Assembly: GCA_025765615.1 (NCBI GenBank)
Contig: JAIVFJ010000166.1
Coordinates: forward strand, 82,154-146,153
Direction: 5' to 3'
From: Zopfochytrium polystomum
Taxonomy: Eukaryota; Chytridiomycota; Chytridiomycetes; Chytridiales; Chytridiaceae
Length of the DNA: 64,000 nucleotides
Shown here: positions 12,401 to 24,150 of the stretch, one piece after another
Position numbering within the stretch: position 1 is the stretch's first letter
Layout of the letters: each line of letters begins with the position of its first letter
Translations under genes and position numbers: made by a program
Notes under the pieces: model-generated
What the model was told of the DNA's origin: nothing
Seen by the model: the letters and a program-made list of their open reading frames with translations, nothing else
Databases searched by the model: none

Positions 12401-14419
12401 CGGACGAGTCAATACCGAGCTGCGCCAGGGTGATGTCGCCGCTGCAGTAGTCGAGCACGTTCGCTTTGAGATTGCTCATGGACATGTCTTCGCTGTCGAT
12501 CTCAATGTTGTTAATGAGTCGTTTTAGCTTGGACCGAATCGCGTGCGCGCTGGACGGTCGGTCGGGCGTGCTGGGGAACCTCGGGCAGAAGAAGACACCG
12601 TCGAAAATTGCGAGGAGCCGGTCGCCGCTGTCGTCAATGTATGCCGCGAGGCATTGCAAAAATGTGCTGAGGTCGTCTGCGCTCCAGTTGGCTTGAAAAG
12701 TAGTGATCATCATTCCATCCACAAACGTTGGCTGGTCCCAGCGGTCCATCGACAAGTATTCCGGTGGCAGCTGCACCAAGCTTGGTTGGTTGGAGTCTTT
12801 TTTTTTGCAGAGTTGAAGCATTAAGCCACGTCTGAAATATGTGAACGACAGTAGGAAAGTCGCAGCCTACCTGGTGTGCCAGCCCGAATTCGATTCGCTT
12901 CTGCAGCCGCGACGGTCATGGTGAATTGGCGAATCAGTTCCGTGACCTTTCCTAACAATCCGTCGTTTGATTGAATGACGCTGGAAGCCAGCACCGCCTT
13001 GAAACCGTCGGTCTTTCAAGTTACAAATGATCCAGTAGCACCAGCCCAAAAAAGAAAGGTAAGCGCTCCAACCCCAATCTAGAACGAGCTCACTCACCAT
13101 CTCACCCCTCGTCAGATTTCCCCTCACGAGTCTCCACAGTTTACCTGTCCAGCGCCTGAAAATGGTCGTGAGCAGCTGACTGAAGAGGGCCTTCTTTTCC
13201 TCCATCTTTTGCTGATGCGCTCGAATGCGTCGCTCTTCTTCTCGCTTCGACGCAAGTTCCTCGGCTCGCTTCCGCGCTCTCTGATTCATTTGCATCTCAA
13301 ACAACCTGCCTTTCAGCTGCTTTGTGACGACCGTCATTTGCTGCTGGTAAGGGCTGGATGTGGGGTCGCTGAAGTTGGAGTATCGCGGATTGTTTCGGTA
13401 TAGAAATTGTCCTGGACGGGAGGAGAGAGGGTGGATGGGTATTTCAGGAAATGCATGCAGCGGATCAGGTGAAGGAAAAGAGCAGGTCAGGGAAGAGACG
13501 GCACAGCAGCAGAGCGGAGGGACAAGAGACCTAGCCAATTGATCGGATCGAAGGAAGAGTCTTTGGGGCGATCGGGCTGAGGGTCCAAGGACGGTCTTTC
13601 GGCCGCTGGTGCGAGGCTGACCGAGGCTCTGTCCCCAATCACAGGAGGAGGGATTTCTCCTTGTGCGGGGTCGCTGAGGAGGCCCTTCTTTTCGGCCTCC
13701 TTGAGCAGCTTGTCAAGTGAGACGATGATTGTCGGGATCACCGAATCGACTAGGTAAGCCCGAATCTCGAGGCTCATATCGTTTGCCTGGAAAGTTTGTG
13801 TTTTGAGGGTAAAGTTGATTTTTTTGTGTGTGTGTGTGTGTGTAATATTTTTTGAGTGTTTCAATTTTTGTTCGGAAATTTTTTTGCGAGAGGAAGAGGT
13901 TGATCCGACGCGAAGACACCTTACGATCCACAGTAACCTGGGGACGATGCAAACAAAAAAGGGCACGACACGCACGTTCAGAAAGTCGTTGGTCAGCACC
14001 GCCATGGCGACGTCGCGGTAGTCTCGGCCGGATCGGAGCGCTTCAGTGTCGACGGCGAGTTTGGCATGGCGGTGTACGGGGAGGGCGTAGGAGCGGTGCG
14101 GCTGCGAGAGGGAGAGCGCCGAGGCGGACGCTGACGGGGCTGCGAATACGATGGTTGCCATGTCCGGCGGCGGCGGTGGCTGACGGGACGACGGCGTTGC
14201 TGTCGGCAGTGGGGGAAGCGAAGGCAGGCTCGTAACGGACGAGGATTGCTGTGGGAGGAGGGAGGCGGAAGGAGCCAGTGGGGGCTTTTGGTAGTGGTGC
14301 TGGTGGTGAGGGGCGGTGCCGGTAGCCGCGGCCGCAGTGTCGACGTCACCGCCGGAGACGGAAGCAGCGGCAGCCATGCCACCACCGCCGTCTTTGGCGG
14401 GATCCGCCGATGAGATCAT
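9476..14419 (-). CDS. Large GAF-domain protein with dynein-stalk-like C-terminal motif (EFCAB5-like, probably flagellar)
   Basis: Ten exons fit by phase: 14419-13976, 13786-13531, 13411-13098, 13012-12871, 12796-11067, 11000-10696, 10629-10367, 10287-10093, 10022-9997, 9940-9476; total 4140 nt, 1379 residues. Exons 2-3 carry FDPINWLGQFLYRNNPRYS, a motif seen near the N-terminus of several axonemal/ciliary proteins. There follows a charged helix, an Ala-rich middle and a GAF-like segment (VGVLGLTLAGEPDGGFVDAD), then a second sensor-like block (YIPVLDDESHVVAVMRLKP). Exons 8-10 resemble the dynein heavy-chain stalk: SELRSYKKPPLTIHRVLKAV, then LVNMDLLKQMIAYDPTAI. This layout recalls EFCAB5 of ciliated eukaryotes, though I see no EF-hand. 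It is too short to be a dynein motor and has no AAA modules. Exon 9 is only 26 nt. The acceptor of exon 5, after an A9 run, is the weakest boundary. Confidence 0.7.
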
Positions 14420-16099
14420 TGCCCTGTTCGTTGAGAGAGAGCCTCAGGGCACTGGCGGCCAAGGCGGTAATAGCGCTATTCAAGCGCCGCCAGAACAGTG
14501 GAGCTGGCTGGATGGCTGGCCGCACTCTGATCAGATTTGAATCGACTAGGTAGATTCACGAGTGATGATGGAGGGATCGCTTGGATGGATGAATAGTGGG
14601 TATAGGAAGAAAGAGTGGGGGGTAGAGTGGAACGAGGCAAGATAGGTGGACAAGGGAGACCGATGGATCGACGATTGATCGCAGTGTTTAGTGCCCGCCG
14701 CCGCCGCTGCCTGACACGACTTGTTGCACTGTGGGGGAGGGGGAGGGTAAAGGGGGAGGGGATGTTGCTTGAGCGGTGATCACGACCCGACCGAGCGGCT
14801 GGACAAACCCTTCTCCGTTTTTGCTGTTCGCACCTTTTTTTCTGCATTTTTTCATTATGGTGCTCATTCCAAGCACCAGTCAATGCTCCCCTCCCCTAAG
14901 TTCTCCAACTCCCACTCTCCTGTTCTCACTGCAGTTCTCGTCCTCGCCCCTCCTTTGCCTCTTCTCTTTCGTCCTTCTCCTTTCAGCATTGTCCCTTTCC
15001 TGGAGCAGCCTTCCTTTCGATCTTTAGAGGGATTGGTGAGGGTTGCTTGTGAGAGTCTGAATGAATTATCGCGATGTGGGGTTTCGTATTCGAGGTGAGC
15101 TAGTAGGATTTCTCCTGTTCAAGAGCAATACCCAGATTCCTTGATCATTAATCAAACAGATTGGAGTGTGTAATTTTTTGTTTGTTTTTTTTTTTTCAGT
15201 TCTATGCGGTCGGCCATTTCAAGGGTCATCCCTGTTTGCTGTTTAGTGAATATTAATACCTTTCATTGAATTTATTTTGACGCATACTCTTGTTAAGTAT
15301 TTGCTATGCCTTCGTATTGTGCTTAATTCACAGTGTATTCATAATGCTGCCTCGCGATTATGGCATGATGATGCAACCCGTAAACATCAGATGCTTTGGC
15401 GCGGTTGTTGAACTTTTGCGCAAAATCTACAAAGTTTCACCGACGAAGTAACCAACCCGTCTCATTGATCAACCTGGAATTCCATGAGGTGAAGATAGCG
15501 TTTGGAAACCAAATCCAATCGGTTATGCTGATTGCTAAAACGCAAGCAGGGTCGTAGGCAGAACTGTTTGGTTAGTGGAAAGAGGTGCAAGGTGCACGTA
15601 GTTCTTTTTGTGTCTGCTGCCCACCGGCATGTAAGGTGCAAGCCATAGCTGATGCAGACCCAGGTGCTGACTTCTACTGCTGACAGCATACTCTGGAGTC
15701 TGGACAGCCTGGGGACATTGGTACTGAAAACCCAAAGTACATATAAATGGCCATCCTCGTGATTGCATCAGTACGACCAGACATTAATGTACCCATACAG
15801 AGATTTCCCCAGCAAGTTTGGCAAGCTTCTCCGGCCTAAGAAGAGAGGGTGAGATTATGATACCCAGCGGACATGTAGCTGCAACTGCATGTAGTTGGTT
15901 AGCGTCACTAACTTATAGGGTACGAGGTAACATTAATATGAATGGCCTCCCCGATTCGAACTTCTAAAAAACCTTCTTTCCCCGCTCCCTCTTTTGCCCG
16001 CGCCCCCTTCAAAGCCACCCACTGGCGCTCAACACTCCCCAACCGCAATCGTAATCGGCATCGGCATCGGCCGCGACCCTCACCCACTGCCCGCTGAGA
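14420..16099. other. Divergent intergenic region with a Copia relic
   Basis: It separates two divergent genes and so should hold both promoters. No coding region is supported. An old Copia 3'-end fragment lies near 15548-15720 (listed separately). A T12 run occurs near 15187-15198. Confidence 0.55.
15548..15720 (+). repeat. Degenerate relic of a Copia 3'-terminal region
   Basis: The order GTAGGCAGAACTG, GGTTAG, AAGAGGTGCAAG, GCTGATGCAGACC, GACTTCTACTGCTGACAG follows the better copies near 45690 (reverse), 29290 and 55310, for example GTTAGGCAGAACTG, GGTTAGCAGCAAGAGG and AATGCAGACCTG. Identity is clearly reduced, so this is an old copy inside a host promoter region. Confidence 0.6.
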
Positions 16100-19000
16100 A
16101 TGAACAGCGGCGGCCCCGGCAACAGCTTCGGCGGCGGCGACGGCAACGGTAACGGTAGCGGCAACGGCGGCAACAGCGGCGGCGGGCACTACCACCACCA
16201 CCTCGAGCCTGCGTCAACGTCCTTGCTGTCGACGATGACCCGCGAGGAGCGGCTGCGGGAACTCGCTCGCGAGCGCGCAATATTCTCCGCCCGCTACCTC
16301 GCAACGCGCTACGGCGGCGGCGGCGGCGGCGAGGAGGACGACGCGCTGCAGGGGCTCCCCTCGTCCTCTTCCACTTTCGATCCCTCCGTATTCCCGTCGT
16401 CGCCGTCCGTGCAGGCCGCCGCCGCCGCCGCACGTTTGGCCGCCGCGCAACAGCAGCAGCAGCAGCAACGGCAGCAGCAGTCGAACCCCTCCGGCCGCCA
16501 CGGCCCTACCGAAAGTGCGCTGCCGTCCGCTTTGATCGGCGACTCGCTCCGCTACCGCTCTCTTATACCCCCGGCATCGTCTTTTCTCCGCGACGCCAAC
16601 AATGCGACGGCAACATCAGCAGCGGCGGCGGCGTCGGCGTTCCCCTCCCCGTCCAGCAGTGGTTTCGCCGCTGGAACAACGACAGGAATCGACGACGTGT
16701 GCTACTCCTCCGACTACGCGGCGCTCAAAGGAAAGATACGCGTCGGCAAGGACGGGCGGCAAGTTTTTGTCGACGACGTGGGCGAACTGCCACCCCAGCT
16801 GGCAACCGCGCGCGCAAGGCAGCAGCAGCAGCAGCAGCAGCAACAGCAACAAACGCCGCAGCCACCCCCCGTGAACCGCGAGGCGTTAGGGAAAAACGCG
16901 TCTTTTGATTCGCAGCAACACCACGCGCGCGGGTGGGACGTCGTCGGCAAGGACACTGGCCGCTCTGGCGCGTCGTCCGCGTCTTCTCGGGATCGCGAGG
17001 ACCGCGATCGTTCTCGGTCAGTCTACAGGGCCACCGCCGCTACTGCCGCGTCAACCGCAAAGTCTCACGGATCGACGGGCGCGTCTGCTGCTGCCGGCAA
17101 GGATAAGAAACGATCTACTTCAGCTGATGGCTGGAAGCAAGTGGTGGCCAAAGAAAGCAAAACTCGCTCAAAGGTACCACCTGTCCCACCCAAGGAGAAT
17201 CAACCCCCCAGTTCTAGCTCCTCTGAAACACCACCTTTCTTTTTTTTTTTTTTTTTGGTGCCCACTTCCCGCTTCATCGCCCGATTAGTACTATACGACC
17301 GAAAAAACGCTTTTCACTTTGCTTGAGGAAGAGCGGACCAAGTACTCCAACCTGGAGATCGAATACCACAAGCTCCTCACAGAGGTACAGGCTCTCCAAG
17401 CCTCTCACCTGCAGGAGCTTCGCAACGCCGATCGCAAAATGGAGATCGACGTTCGCGCGCTTCAAAAAGCACTTGTTTTAAAATCAGAAGAGACGGTGTC
17501 TATCCAGCGCGAGCTGCAAGACCGCTACGCCCGCGAGTCGACGGCTTGGATCGCGGCCAACGATCGCCTGCAGGATCAAGTGGATTTGCTGAAAAAATCC
17601 GAGCGCGAGGCAAACGCGAAAATCGAAGCGCAGGACAAGCAGCTGCAGGAGCTCAAACTGGTTCGGCAAGAGGCTTTTAACCGATTGGCAGACCGGGAGG
17701 CGGACCTAAAGAACACCAGAACGATTCTCAAAGATCGGGAGGCCGAGGCGACTCGAGAGAAAGAGTTGCGACTCAAGCTCGAAGTGCAGTACGCGCAGCT
17801 GGACCACATAGCCGCGAAACGCGACGAAGAGCTTCTCGAGACAAAGTCGCAGCTGAACAAAAAAACCGCCGAGGCGGAGGAGCTTTCAAAAGTTCGTTTG
17901 CAGCTGCAGCAGATACGGAGCGAAGTATCGCAGCTGGCGACCCGAGAAAAAGTCTATGTAGAGGAGATTGAACTAGCTGCTTCGCGCGAGCGTAGCCTTT
18001 CGCTGCGGATTGAAGAGCTGACAACGCTGTTGCGGAAAGCTTCCGCCGAGGCCGACAAGGCCGCGACTCGGGAAACCATCCGCAGCCGCGACTTGGATCA
18101 CCTGCGCGCGGTCGAGTCCAAACTCCGGCAGGAGCTCTCCGAGTCTCACCAGCGTACCCTCTCCCAGTCGGACCAAATATCTGCTCTCGAATCAGAGACT
18201 CGCCGTCTCCACCAGGAAAGCTCTAGGGCGTCCCAAGAGGCCGCCGAGCTCAGGCAAATCGCTCAAGACCAAAAGAAGCAGATCCAGACGCTCCACTCGG
18301 ACGTGGCGGTTGTGCGAGCTGAAAGAGACGAAGCCCGAACCGAGACGTCGTCGCTGCAGACGGAGCTTGCATTGCTTCGCTCCCAGCTGCAAGAGGTCGG
18401 GCGCAGGCTAGAGGCCGAAGTGCAAGCGAAAGCCGATGTGAAGCAGCAGAACAAGGAGCGGCTCATTGCCGTCGCGGAAAAAATCGGAGAACTCCAAGCG
18501 TCGCTCACGGACACCCAGGTGCAGCTCGAAGACCTGCGAAGGACCGAAGAGCATCTCCGATCGGCGCTCCAGCAGCGCGACGATTCGATTTCGGCGCACG
18601 TGAAGCGCATATCAGACTTGGAGCAGGCCGTCGCGGAGGCGCGTTCCTACCTCGCAAAGGAGGAGCGCATCGTGGAGTCTGTCCGCGTGCAAAAGCAAGA
18701 AGAGCTATTGAACGTCCAGGAGAAGTACACCGCGGCCAAGAACGCGCTCGACCAGGAGCTCTCCAGCTGCCGCCAGCAGCTCCACAAGAAGAGCGTCCAG
18801 CTTGCGCAGGCAACGGACGACGTCGGACGCTACAAGATCCAGATCTCGGAGCTCTCGGCGGACCGCTTCCGCCTCGAAGCGCGCGTCTCGGAGCTCACGG
18901 CCGCCGAGTCGACGCAGGCGCGCCAGCTCGGCCTGCTGCAGCAGCAGCTGCGGCAAAAGGACCAAGAGATTGCCGTGCTGACGGTCAAGCAGCAGTCGCT

Positions 19001-19946
19001 CGCCGAGCACCTGCGGCTCCTGGAGGGCGAGCTGGACGAGGCGAGGGCGGCCGTCACCGCAAAGGACCAGGAGCTGCAGCGCATCCAGGCCAGCGTCGCC
19101 GTCATGAACAAGCGGCTCCGCGCGCAGGTCGGCTTGCTCCTCGAGCACGAGTCGTCCGCGGCAAACTTGTTTTCCGAGCAAGCGGATCCCGGCAGCGGTG
19201 GCGGCGACTTGGACACCAGCTTTGGCGGCGGAGGCGGCGGCGGCGGCAACGGTGGAAACGGCGGCGCGGCCGGTGCCGTGCGACCCAGGAGCTACGTGAC
19301 AGACCGCGTGCCGTCGATGGCCTCTACAGCGGTGGCGGCGGCGGCTTCGGCGGCGGCGATGGCGTCTTCCAGCGCTGCGCCGTCCGCCCGGACGTCACAT
19401 TACACGTACTACACGGAACACTCGCGGCGCGAGTCGCTCGCGAACGGCGGCGGCATCGGCGGCGCCTCCGCGCCCCGCGGCGCCGCCGCCGCCGCCGCCA
19501 GCAACGGCAACTACAACTACGCGAACAACGACAATAGCGGCGGCGGCGGCGGCGAGCCGTACGGCGGCATCCTGGACGTGTCGTTTTCGTCGCAGGGCTG
19601 GGAGGGCGGCGGCGGCGGCGGCGGCGACGCGGACGGAGGGGGCGGCGGCGGAGGTGGATCGTCCCGCGCCGGCGGCGCCCGCGAGTCGCGCGTTAGCGAG
19701 AAGCGGTACCGAGCTTCCGTCGCCGCGGCGACGGCGGGCGAAAACGCGTTTGTCGGCGCCAGCAACACGCACATTGCGGGCTTTGACGACGTGGTCGACC
19801 CTGCGGGGACCGCGGCGGCGGCCGTGGCCGACTATGGCGGTGGCGGGTTCCGCATGTCGCTGGCGTCGGCAGGGGGCGGGGGGTACGCGGCTGCCGCCGA
19901 CGGCGGCGGGCGGAGGGGATCCGGTGGGGTGGGTGGCTTTATCTAG
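16100..19946 (+). CDS. Long coiled-coil protein with low-complexity ends
   Basis: Two exons, 16100-17173 and 17289-19946, joined in phase 0, give 1243 residues. The acceptor GATTAG at 17288 follows a T-rich tract; the donor GTACCA is weak, so the exact end of exon 1 is uncertain. Residues ~1-350 are Gly/Ser/Ala/Gln-rich with polyQ tracts. Residues ~370-980 form an almost unbroken coiled coil beginning EERTKYSNLEIEYHKLLTEV and continuing with heptads rich in L/A/E/Q/R. The last ~260 residues are Gly/Ala/Ser-rich. A protein of this kind is usually a cytoskeletal or basal-body/centrosomal scaffold, but I cannot assign a family. It is the only plus-strand gene in the left 27 kb. Confidence 0.8.
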
Positions 19947-20535
19947 TGGGTGGGCCGCCGGTGTGCTGTGGTCGGGGGGGGAGGAGGAGGAGTCGTAGAG
20001 GTGGTTAGATATCTTTACTTTTCTGCTCTTTTTCTTCCTTTTGGTCTGGTCTGCGTGCGGTTAAGGATGGGATGGGGGCAAAGTAGCCTGCGCGGAAAGC
20101 GGGTGAAGGGGTGAAGGAGGTCTAGGGGTGCGAGACGGACGGTGTTGGTGGCGCTCACAGGCTGGTGGGGCTGCGGTTCTCGGGCTTTCTGAGTTATTTA
20201 TTACTATTTACACTTATTTTGGCCCTTCGATAATCCCCCGTTTCCTTTCTCAAACCATTTTCTCTTTACCTGGCACTATTTCAAAAGAAGTTTACGCATT
20301 CGGTCTTGTTTTTCTTTTTCTTTAACACGCAATCCCCTTTTCTCCCTGCCCTTTGCAACCCCACAAAGATAATTCGAAAAAAAAAATATACCATCGCTCG
20401 ATTATTAGCTCTTTCTTTTTTTTTTGCTTTCTTTTTTTCTTGCCCCTTTTCTTCTCTTGCCTGAACCCGACTAAAGTTTACCAAACTTGCATTTTTGCAC
20501 CCCCACCCCACCCCACGGCGCGCGCGCCCCTTTTC
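19947..20535. other. Convergent 3' intergenic region
   Basis: It lies between the stop of the plus-strand coiled-coil gene and the stop of minus-strand GPALPP1. It is T-rich (20270-20460) with runs such as TTTTTTTTTTGC. No gene is seen; it should hold both 3' UTRs. Confidence 0.6.
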
Positions 20536-20834
20536 TCACAAAAAATTGCTCTTGGACCCGTGCGAGAACCTGCTGTCGAGCTTCTTTGCGCCGTCGACGA
20601 GGTCCTGCCGCGCCTTGCCGTCCATGCGCTTGGACACGACGTCGCGGTCGCGGTCGAAGGGCCGGCGGCTGACGTCCTCGTCCTCGAACCGTCGACCTTG
20701 GACGTACTCTTGCGCGTGCGCTTCCATCAGCGAGACGCCGCGCGAGGCGGCGGTCTTTTGGGGGGGGGGGGGGGGGGGGGGGGGGAAGGGAGTGGGGAAG
20801 AGCTCGTTAAGGGAGCTCCAGCGTACGCAACGCA

Positions 20835-20876
<42 letters not shown>

Positions 20877-22173
20877 AACACCCCCACAAACAACAAAACC
20901 TCACATGCAATCGAATGTACTCGTGCGTCGCCACCTCGTCCGCGGTCAGCTGGCGCGGCTCCGGCGCCGGCGCCGGCGCCTTGCCCTTGCCCGCACCAGC
21001 GCCGGCAGCGGCGCGCTGCTGCTTGTCGCCGGGCAGCGCGGTCCACCCGGACTGGTCGACCTCGGTCGGCTTTGCGTTCTTGCTGAACTGGCGCGGCTTC
21101 ATTTCTTGGCCGACTGGGGGGCGTGCGCGGTTTGTTGTTGGGGGGCGAGTGTTTTTTGCAAGTCAGAAAACTAGCTGCTACTACTGACTTTCTTTTTTTT
21201 TTTTTTTTTTTTTTTTTTCATGTATGACATGAATGTAATACTTGCCTCCGATCGCCAACCGGCTCGGCTCCGGCGGCACGAGCATCCACTCCTCGCGGCC
21301 AGCGGGGGCCGCAGCGGCGCGAGCGAGGTCGGCGGCGGCGTCGGCGGCCGCCCGCGCCTCGATGGCGGCCAGCTTGCGTTGGCGTTCTAGCTCCTCCTGC
21401 GTTGTGTGTGTGTGTTTTTTTTTGTTTTTTTTTTGTTTTTTTTGGATGCGGAAAACGAAATAAAACCCCGCGAGATTAGGGGTTGTGCAAATTCAAAGGA
21501 AAGGGCTACGCACGTAGAATTGCTGGCCCTCGGTTGGCACGGGCAAGGGGCCGACGACGTCGTCGTCGTCGTTGAGGTTGTGGGCCGAGCGGGGGTGGCC
21601 TGGCGGTGGCGGGGGTGCTGCGGGTCCTTGTGCGACGCGGCGGCGCGGCGGTGGCGGTGGCGCTGGCGGGTCCGAGTTGGCGGCGGGGGTTACGGACGGT
21701 GCTGCTGGGCGCGGGTGGGGCGGGACTTGGACGCTGGCGCCGCTTCTTCCGCCTTCGCCTCCGCCGTTCTCGTCGCCGCCCCGCGAGTCCTCGGAGTCTT
21801 CCGAGTCCTCCAAGCCCGAACGCGAGTCCTCCTCCGAGTCGGATCTTCTCCGCTTTGAGCTGGACTTTTTGGTGGACTTGTTCTTCGACTTGCTCTTCTT
21901 GGCCTTCTTTGACTTCTTGTCGTGCTTGCTGCTACTGCTGCTGCCGCTCTTCTTGTCCTTGTCCTTGTCCTTGTCCTTCTTCTTCTTCTTGTTCTTCTTG
22001 CTCTTCTTGTCCGACGAGCGGTTGTCGCCGTCGCTATCGTCGTCGTCGTCGTTGTCGCTGGACGGGCCCGCTCCTATCCGCCGCCGCTTGAGCAGCAGGT
22101 GAGGTGGCAGTGCCGGTCCGATGGCGTCGCCGTCGTCCTCGTCGTCCTCGTCGTCGTGCCGGACTGTTGACAT
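20536..22173 (-). CDS. GPALPP1: GPALPP-motif protein (DUF3752 family)
   Basis: Four exons fit by phase (22173-21514, 21396-21246, 21113-20905, 20754-20536), giving 412 residues. The hallmark IGPALPPHLL appears near residue 18 and a second variant, VVGPLPVP, near residue 208. The middle is a Lys/Asp/Ser-rich basic-acidic tract. The conserved C-terminal half carries REEWMLVPPEP, then GQEMKPRQFSK, and ends HGSKSNFL. The family is nuclear and poorly characterised, with proposed links to RNA processing; no reaction is known. Intron 2 uses a GC donor (GCAAGT) and is the only donor in phase with exon 3. Intron 3 carries a (CA)n run and a 26-nt homopolymer just before its acceptor. Confidence 0.9.
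20760..20870. repeat. G26 homopolymer and (CA)n run inside GPALPP1 intron 3
   Basis: A run of 26 G at 20760-20785 reads as C26 on the coding strand and forms the pyrimidine tract of the intron's acceptor. A (CA)n run of about 33 bases lies at 20838-20870. Confidence 0.9.
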
Positions 22174-22298
22174 GGTCGGGGGGTGATCGTTGTAGTTGTT
22201 GTACTAGTTGAAGCCGCTTTCAACCCAACACATCCTCCTCCTCCAAACCACCTCGCTACGCACTAACACCACACCACCCCACTCGCTCGCTCGCTCGC

Positions 22299-23138
22299 TC
22301 ACAGCGAGTACTTTGCCAGGACGGCGTCGACGGCGTCCCTCGGCACGTCGCGAATGTGCAGCGGCTCCGCCGGGACGTCCGGCAGGGGGGGAGGCGCGTA
22401 CGACAAAGTCGACTGGCCCACAACGGCGACACCGCTGGCGCCGGCGGCCCTCCGCTGCAGCCACACGACGTCCCACCACTTTCCAAACTTGTACCCGGCG
22501 TCCGAGAAGCGCGCAATCTGTTTGAAGCCGAGCTTTTCGTGCATGCGGACGCTCGCTTCATTGTTTGCGGTGGCGCCGGCGTAGACCATGGCGTAGCCGC
22601 AGAGGTGGGCGAGGTCGAGCAGCGCGGCGGTCAGGCGCAGGCCGTGGGCCTGGCCGACGTGCGTGGCCGCGACGTAGGCGGTCGTGTCGACGCTGAAGCG
22701 GTAGCAGGGCCGCTCCTTGTGGCGCGAGATGCAGCCGTAGCCGATGACGGTTCGCGTTGTTGTTGTTCGGGCGGCGCGGGCGGCGCGGTCGTGATCGTGA
22801 GGGTGCGCATCTCTCCCTTCCTCTTCTTCTTCTTGTTCTTCTTCTGCGACGAGCCAAAAGTGCGACGCGGCGATGCGCGCGGCGATGGTGGCTGCGTCGG
22901 GGGGCTCGAGCTCAAAGGTTGCGGGAGACGTGCGCACGTAGTGCGCGTAGATGTCCGCAATGGCGACCGGGTCGTCGGTCGCGGCGTCTGCGAAGCGCAG
23001 GCGGACCCTCCTCCTCCTCTTATTGCTGCCGTCGTGGCTGGTGTGGCTGCTGTTGATGGCAGCGGGAGTGCTCGTGCTCGTGCTCGTTGTCGTCGTCGTC
23101 GCGGTGCTGCTGCTGCTTGAAAACGCTGCGGCCGTCAT
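22299..23138 (-). CDS. GNAT acetyltransferase, phosphinothricin/methionine-sulfoximine type
   Basis: Single exon of 279 residues. After a Ser/Thr-rich leader and a basic patch, the protein follows the PAT/YncA (MddA-like) pattern. DIYAHYVRTSPATFELEPPD matches the conserved N-terminal substrate loop. HVGQAHGLRLTAALLDLAHL is the acetyl-CoA-binding loop and helix. NNEASVRMHEKLGF and YKFGKWWDVVWLQ are the family's C-terminal blocks. Members acetylate small amines such as phosphinothricin or methionine sulfoximine; the substrate here is inferred only at family level. The insert EEEQEEEEEGRDAHPHDHDR between two core strands is unusual for the family. The protein is also longer than the usual ~170-180 residues because of both end extensions. 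Confidence 0.85.
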   Translation of the reverse strand: MTAAAFSSSSSTATTTTTSTSTSTPAAINSSHTSHDGSNKRRRRVRLRFADAATDDPVAIADIYAHYVRTSPATFELEPPDAATIAARIAASHFWLVAEEEQEEEEEGRDAHPHDHDRAARAARTTTTRTVIGYGCISRHKERPCYRFSVDTTAYVAATHVGQAHGLRLTAALLDLAHLCGYAMVYAGATANNEASVRMHEKLGFKQIARFSDAGYKFGKWWDVVWLQRRAAGASGVAVVGQSTLSYAPPPLPDVPAEPLHIRDVPRDAVDAVLAKYSL

Positions 23139-23380
23139 TTTTCTCTTGCTCTTTGTCGGTTATGAGTTTGCTGGGAATGAGTGTGTGCTGGATGTATGAA
23201 GGGCGGGCGTTTCTATCAGCGCGCGCGTTGGCAGCGCGTAGGCAGGGTGTACGGAGGGGCGAAGGGGGTCGTAGTTGCGCTTTGCCTGCTTTTTATCCTG
23301 CCGAACCTGCTGCTCGCTCGCTTGCGCTTGCTTGCCTTTCGGGGTTCTCCAAATAATGAGCTTGAGCACACTCAATTAAT

Positions 23381-23427
<47 letters not shown>

Positions 23428-23673
23428 CGAAAGGCAGACAGACAGACAGCGGTGGGCAGCAAACACCACCAATGTGAAATACGAACGCTCCACAAAGAGG
23501 GAGTTGGTCATGACGTTCAGCTCGACTCGCCTTTCTTTTTTCATTTTATTTTTTTGTTAAATATTTCCTCTCTCCATTATTCGTCACCAACACCACCACC
23601 AGCCATTTCCGGAGATTTCCTCACACATCCTCAAGCTCGTATTCACACAGGGCCGTCGTGCTTGAACCCGCGC

Positions 23674-23748
<75 letters not shown>

Positions 23749-24150
23749 CGCACGCTCGGAAAACAAACAACTCAAAGTCCTGCCTCCTTGTTTTTGGGAG
23801 TGCTAAAAAAGGTTGAAAAAGGTGGGGAAACTGTGGGTCGAGCCAGTCAGCACTGTTAAATAATAAATTCAAACAAGATAAAATACACACACACACACAC
23901 ACACACACACGCCGCATTACAGTAGCAAAAGACAAAGCAAATAGTTTTCGTGTTTTTAGCTTTTCCATCTCAAAAAAAAAAAAAAGAAAAAAAGAAAGAG
24001 AAACCAGGAAGAAGAAAGAGGAGATTTTCGAAACAACTACAACCAAACCAACAACCAACAACCAACAACTAACAACTGTGCCGGCGCCCGAAAGCGGGGT
24101 GTGAAAACACACGCACCGTCCAGACCACCACATTTTGCCTCCTCACACCT
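23139..24150. repeat. Microsatellite-rich intergenic region
   Basis: It contains (GACA)n at 23381-23426 with a second short run at 23434-23449, (GT)n of about 35 units at 23677-23746, and (CA)n at 23884-23911. No gene is seen. It separates the start of the acetyltransferase gene from the stop of the F-box gene. Confidence 0.85.

Noticed and set aside
11071..12527. Plus-strand open frames of 200-325 codons across the Ala-rich GAF-gene exon
   Set aside because: High GC in the third codon position of the minus-strand exon opens the opposite frames. The minus strand carries the domains and the phase-consistent exons.
18192..19774. Minus-strand open frames inside the coiled-coil gene
   Set aside because: Shadow frames of a biased coding sequence with no domain.
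23381..23746. Tandem repeats as a CRISPR array or telomere
   Set aside because: Simple tetra- and dinucleotide microsatellites without spacers; the unit is not telomeric.
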